Shown piece by piece: positions 41,230-43,672 of a DNA stretch of 43,672 nucleotides (its first letter is position 1; each line of letters opens with the position of its first letter). Below the pieces are notes generated by a model, which did no database searches, had not been told where the DNA came from, and saw nothing but the letters and a program-made list of their open reading frames with translations. A program made the position numbers and the translations under genes. Location of the stretch: positions 1 through 43,672 of the forward strand of contig NZ_JADWPD010000054.1 in NCBI RefSeq assembly GCF_017308975.1, given 5' to 3'. This DNA is from Amycolatopsis sp. MtRt-6. Its GTDB lineage: Bacteria; Actinomycetota; Actinomycetes; Mycobacteriales; Pseudonocardiaceae.

Positions 41230-42048
41230 CTACTCCACCGGGTCCTTGCCGAGCCGCGTGACCAGGAGCTTCACCAGCGCGCCCAGCCGCTGGCGGTCGG
41301 GCTGGGCCGTCTCGACTCCCGCCGCCGCCAGTGGTGCCGCCGTCACCGGGCCGACGCACGCCACCAGGGGGCCGCCGCGCAGGGCGGTGAGCAGCTGCGG
41401 GTAGCGGCCGGACGTGCGGGCCAGCGTCAGGAAGTTCGCCGCGGCCGGGGCGCTCGTGAACGCCAGCGCGTCCAGCTCGCCCACCAGGACCGCGTCGATC
41501 AGGTCGTACACCGGCGTGACGTCCGGCGGCGACGTCCACCGGTACGGCTGCACCTCCGTCAGCCAGGCGCCGGCTTCCACCAGCGGCGCGGTGAACTCCG
41601 GCAGCGGTGTCCCGTGCAGCTGGACCGCCGTGCGCTGCCCGAGCACGCCCGCCGCGGCGACGGCCTCGAACAGTTCGGCGTTCGACTCCGACGCGGCCGA
41701 GAACGTCTCCCGCAGCCCGGCGCCGCGGACCGCGCCGACCGCCTTCGGCCCGCGGGCGTAGATCCGCGACTCCCGCAGATGGTCCACCAGCTGCTCCCGC
41801 AGGCCCCAGCCCGCGGCCGCCTCCAGCCAGCCGCGGAAGCCCGCGCCGGTCGTGACGACCGTGATGTCGACCGGCGACTTCACCACCTTCAGGGTGGCTT
41901 CGTGCAGCTGGGGGTCGGTGTCCAGCGGCACGATCGTGATCGTCGGCGCGTGCCGGACGTCGGCGCCGTAGCGTTCGAGGGCCGCGATGAATTCGCCGGC
42001 CCGCCGCTCGGCCGTGACCCCGATCGCGATGCCGCTCAGCTCACCCAT
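41230..42048 (-). CDS. Uroporphyrinogen-III synthase-like (HemD) protein
   Basis: 272 residues with the two-domain HemD layout: GIAIGVTAERRAGEFIAALERYGADV at the start, ITIVPL, then VVTTGAGFRGWLEAA, VYARGPKAVGAVR-like segment, and in the second half LAFTSAPAAANFLTLA and ACVGPVTAAPLAAAGVE. HemD closes hydroxymethylbilane to uroporphyrinogen III. In many actinomycetes this subgroup carries a C-terminal winged-helix domain and acts in regulation (Rv0260c type); here the protein stops before such a domain. No haem genes are near. Its ATG lies 8 bases inside the end of the WYL regulator gene, so the two are coupled, which favours a regulatory or accessory role over the main haem pathway. Confidence 0.8.
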   Translation of the reverse strand: MGELSGIAIGVTAERRAGEFIAALERYGADVRHAPTITIVPLDTDPQLHEATLKVVKSPVDITVVTTGAGFRGWLEAAAGWGLREQLVDHLRESRIYARGPKAVGAVRGAGLRETFSAASESNAELFEAVAAAGVLGQRTAVQLHGTPLPEFTAPLVEAGAWLTEVQPYRWTSPPDVTPVYDLIDAVLVGELDALAFTSAPAAANFLTLARTSGRYPQLLTALRGGPLVACVGPVTAAPLAAAGVETAQPDRQRLGALVKLLVTRLGKDPVE

Positions 42049-43009
42049 AGAACGCGCCCATCTCCTCGATCGCTTCGGCCAGCTCCGCCCGCAGGTCCGC
42101 GGGTTCCAGGACCTCCAGGTGCGGCCCGAAGCGCAGCAGCTCGCCGATGGCCGGTTCACCCGGCTCCACCGGCAGCTCCACGGTGAGCCAGCCGTCCGCG
42201 TCGGGCTCGTTCCGGCAGTCGCGCAGGGCGCGGGCGCCGACGGAACCTGCGTAGAACGGTACGAGAGCCTGCGCCCGTGGCGAAAGCCGCACCACCGCCA
42301 CGCGCGGGAACATCCGGCGTTCGAACTGCTCGGACCACTCCTGCCAGTACCGCGCTAGGTCGAACCCGGCCGGCCGCTCGAACACCTCGCCGAGGTCGGT
42401 CAGCTCCAGCACCCGCGAAATCCGGTAGGTCCGGTCGGTGCCTTCGCAGCGGCCCGCGAGGTACCAGTTGCCCGCCTTGAGGATCAGGCCCAGCGGCTCC
42501 AGCTCCCGTTCGACGACCCGCTGCCCCCAGCGTTCGTAGCGGATCCGGATCCGGTGCGACGACCACACGGCGTCGGCGATCGCCGACAGCGCCGGCAGGC
42601 TTTCGATGCCCCGGTGCCAGCCGGGGACGTCCAGGTAGAACCGCTCGGCGACGCGGCCGGCGCGGTCGCGCAGCTCGGCGGGCAGCGCGGCGTACAGCTT
42701 GAGCTGCGCCGCCGCCAGGACGGTGCCGAGGCCCAGCTCGGCGGCGGCCACCGGCAGCCCGGCCAGCGACAGCGACTGGGCCTCTTCCTCGGTCATCCCG
42801 GTGAGCCGGGTGCGGTAGCCGTCGACCAGCCGGTAGCCGCCGGTCCGGCCGCGGTCGGCGTACACCGGGACGCCGGACGCCGAGAGCGCGTCGATGTCCC
42901 GGTAGACCGTGCGCACCGAGACCTCGAGCTCTTCGGCCAGCTCCTCGGCCGTCATCCGGCCGCGGTTCTGCAGCAGCAGGAGGACGGACAGGAGGCGGCT
43001 CGCACGCAT
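42041..43009 (-). CDS. WYL-domain transcriptional regulator (YafY/DeoR type)
   Basis: 322 residues. N-terminal HTH_11 winged helix (about 3-60, MTAEELAEELEVSVRTVYRDIDALSASG), then a WYL domain with IRIRYERWGQRVVERELEPLG and AGNWYLAGRCEGTDRTYRISR, and a C-terminal WCX-type extension ending LEPADLRAELAEAIEEMGAFYG. WYL domains sense nucleotides, nucleic acids or other ligands. It is divergent from the DUF3224 gene with a dyad in between, so it likely regulates that gene and itself. ATG 43009 was chosen; CAGAAT seven bases upstream is a -10 candidate for a leaderless transcript. Confidence 0.92.
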   Translation of the reverse strand: MRASRLLSVLLLLQNRGRMTAEELAEELEVSVRTVYRDIDALSASGVPVYADRGRTGGYRLVDGYRTRLTGMTEEEAQSLSLAGLPVAAAELGLGTVLAAAQLKLYAALPAELRDRAGRVAERFYLDVPGWHRGIESLPALSAIADAVWSSHRIRIRYERWGQRVVERELEPLGLILKAGNWYLAGRCEGTDRTYRISRVLELTDLGEVFERPAGFDLARYWQEWSEQFERRMFPRVAVVRLSPRAQALVPFYAGSVGARALRDCRNEPDADGWLTVELPVEPGEPAIGELLRFGPHLEVLEPADLRAELAEAIEEMGAFYG

Positions 43010-43030
43010 GGCCGGAATTCTGGCAGAAAT

Positions 43031-43051
43031 ACCTGACACGAGCTGACAGGT
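43031..43051. promoter_or_regulatory. Operator candidate between WYL regulator and DUF3224 gene
   Basis: ACCTGACA-CGAGC-TGACAGGT is an inverted repeat with 7 of 8 bases matching. It lies 22 bases from each divergent start codon, a position suited to control both genes by the WYL regulator. Confidence 0.65.
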
Positions 43052-43072
43052 ATGCCCGGCAGGGTGGTCCCC

Positions 43073-43468
43073 ATGAACACATTCACCACGAAGAACTGGG
43101 AAGAGAAGATCGTCAGCGGGAGCGAAGGGGGCCCGCGGGTGGCGTACGCGCGCGCCACCTTCGCGTACAGCGGTGTCATCGAGGGCGAGTCGACCTGCGA
43201 CCTTCTGCTGTACTACGCGGGCGAAGGGTACGAAAGCGGCGAGACGACGTCGCCGAGCTTCGAGCGCTTCGAGGGTAAGGTCGAGGGTCGCGAAGGGACG
43301 GTCATCATCCGCCACGAGTACACCTTCGATGCCAAGGGCATGGCCTCGACGTTCACCGTCGTCCCCGGCTCGGGCACCGGCGAGCTGGCCGGGATCACCG
43401 GCAGCGGCACGTCCGGGGGCGCGCTCGGCGAGGACAAGATGGGCTACACCTTCGAGTACGCGTTCTAG
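43073..43468 (+). CDS. DUF3224-family protein
   Basis: 131 residues. The family pattern is clear: NWEEKIVSGSEGGPRVAYARATFAYSGVIEGES at the start, an F-x-G-x-V-x-G-R-x-G-T-like block (FEGKVEGREGTVIIRHEYTF), VVPGSGTGELAGITGSG and the aromatic end GYTFEYAF. DUF3224 proteins are small beta-barrel proteins of unknown function, resembling allene-oxide-cyclase-like folds. ATG 43073 was preferred to the in-frame ATG at 43052, which abuts the operator. It is probably controlled by the divergent WYL regulator. Its TAG is the end of a CTAG that borders the IS701-like element. Confidence 0.87.
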   Translation: MNTFTTKNWEEKIVSGSEGGPRVAYARATFAYSGVIEGESTCDLLLYYAGEGYESGETTSPSFERFEGKVEGREGTVIIRHEYTFDAKGMASTFTVVPGSGTGELAGITGSGTSGGALGEDKMGYTFEYAF

Positions 43469-43672
43469 TAGTACTTTGTTAGGTCTTGGCGTGTCGTGGG
43501 GACGTGGAGCAGGCTGGGTGATTTCATGCTTCGGTGACTCCTGACGAGCTTGTCCATGTCCGGCAATGTCTTGAGTCCTTTGCGGCGGAGGTGTTCGCTC
43601 CTTTGGCCCGGTCGGATCAGCGGGCCAAGGGCGAGACGTATCTGCGGGGGCTGTTGCTGGATGGGCGGCGTA
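43469..43672 (+). mobile_element. Left end of an IS701-family element (continues past the window)
   Basis: The sequence after CTAG (43465-43468) no longer resembles the local genes: it is AT-richer (TAGTACTTTGTTAGG) and leads into an IS701-type transposase. CTAG fits the YTAR target preference of IS701 elements and would place the insertion right on the stop codon of the DUF3224 gene. The other end is outside the window, so the border is an inference. Confidence 0.6.
43534..43672 (+). CDS. IS701-family transposase, N-terminal 46 residues
   Basis: GTG 43534 opens a frame reading VTPDELVHVRQCLESFAAEV then FAPLARSDQRAKGETYLRGLLLDGRR to the window edge. The stretch RSDQRxxGExYLRGLLLDGRR is the typical beginning of IS701-family (DDE) transposases in actinomycetes. 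No clear ribosome-binding site is present. Codons such as TTT, TCC and CTT are more frequent than in neighbouring genes, in line with a mobile origin. Confidence 0.82.
   Translation, partial: MTPDELVHVRQCLESFAAEVFAPLARSDQRAKGETYLRGLLLDGRR

Noticed and set aside
43466..43476. TAGTAGTACTT resembling the AAGTAGTACTT gluconate operator
   Set aside because: One arm is mismatched, it is a single copy, and it lies at the end of an IS701-like element, so it is taken as coincidence.

Overview
The window is very GC-rich, uses GTG and TTG starts freely, and has long runs of genes joined by 4-base stop/start overlaps, so it comes from an actinomycete chromosome. The AdnA/AdnB helicase-nuclease pair, the MoxR-DUF58-DUF4350-DUF4129 membrane cluster, NudC and the RCK potassium channel point to Mycobacteriales/Pseudonocardiales. 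The intergenic repeats resemble ones I remember from Amycolatopsis; that genus call is recall, not a search. Gene order 31-40 kb (potassium channel, AdnB, AdnA, then an MGMT-like gene on the other strand) parallels Rv3200c-Rv3204 of M. tuberculosis. The 24-29.7 kb cluster parallels Rv3689-Rv3695.

Layout. 1-1.55 kb: the 5' end of a probable ISAs1-type transposase, then a complete IS30-family element (27-bp perfect inverted repeats, TCC target duplication) whose transposase carries a frameshift and a 99-bp internal duplication. 1.67-5.3 kb: cobD, then a gluconate module (GntR-type repressor divergent from gntK-gntP). 5.3-6.2 kb: an ArsR regulator and an SRPBCC protein from a probably leaderless promoter. 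6.2-12.9 kb: a six-gene leftward sugar operon (ROK repressor, binding protein, two permeases, GH4 phospho-glycosidase, BadF-type kinase). 13.1-13.6 kb: a small unknown gene. 13.7-20.7 kb: a leftward run of two DUF2207 proteins, an active/inactive M16 peptidase pair and nudC. 20.8-31 kb: two HEYGH zinc-peptidase paralogues around the RDD, SpoIIM, DUF58, MoxR, DUF4350, DUF4129 and membrane-protein cluster. 31-39.8 kb: a small membrane protein, potassium channel, DoxX-like protein, adnB and adnA. 39.9-43.5 kb: an alkyltransferase-like DNA repair protein, an iron-box-controlled siderophore-interacting protein, a HemD-like protein, a WYL regulator and a divergent DUF3224 gene. The right edge is the start of an IS701-like transposase.

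The most unusual content is between genes. Three families of short palindromic repeats occur: an 87-bp hairpin element (three copies, each between the 3' ends of convergent genes), a 21-bp-period seven-unit array between doxX-like and adnB, and four 18-bp palindromes at 57/60-bp spacing that separate adnA from adnB. All three have internal periods divisible by three. Regulatory sites readable directly include twin AAGTAGTACTT palindromes for the gluconate repressor, a palindrome between the -35 and -10 of the arsR promoter, a 17/19 match to the DtxR/IdeR iron box overlapping a start codon, and a dyad in front of the WYL regulator. No tRNA, rRNA, CRISPR array or riboswitch was seen, and no gene-free stretch exceeds 300 bases.
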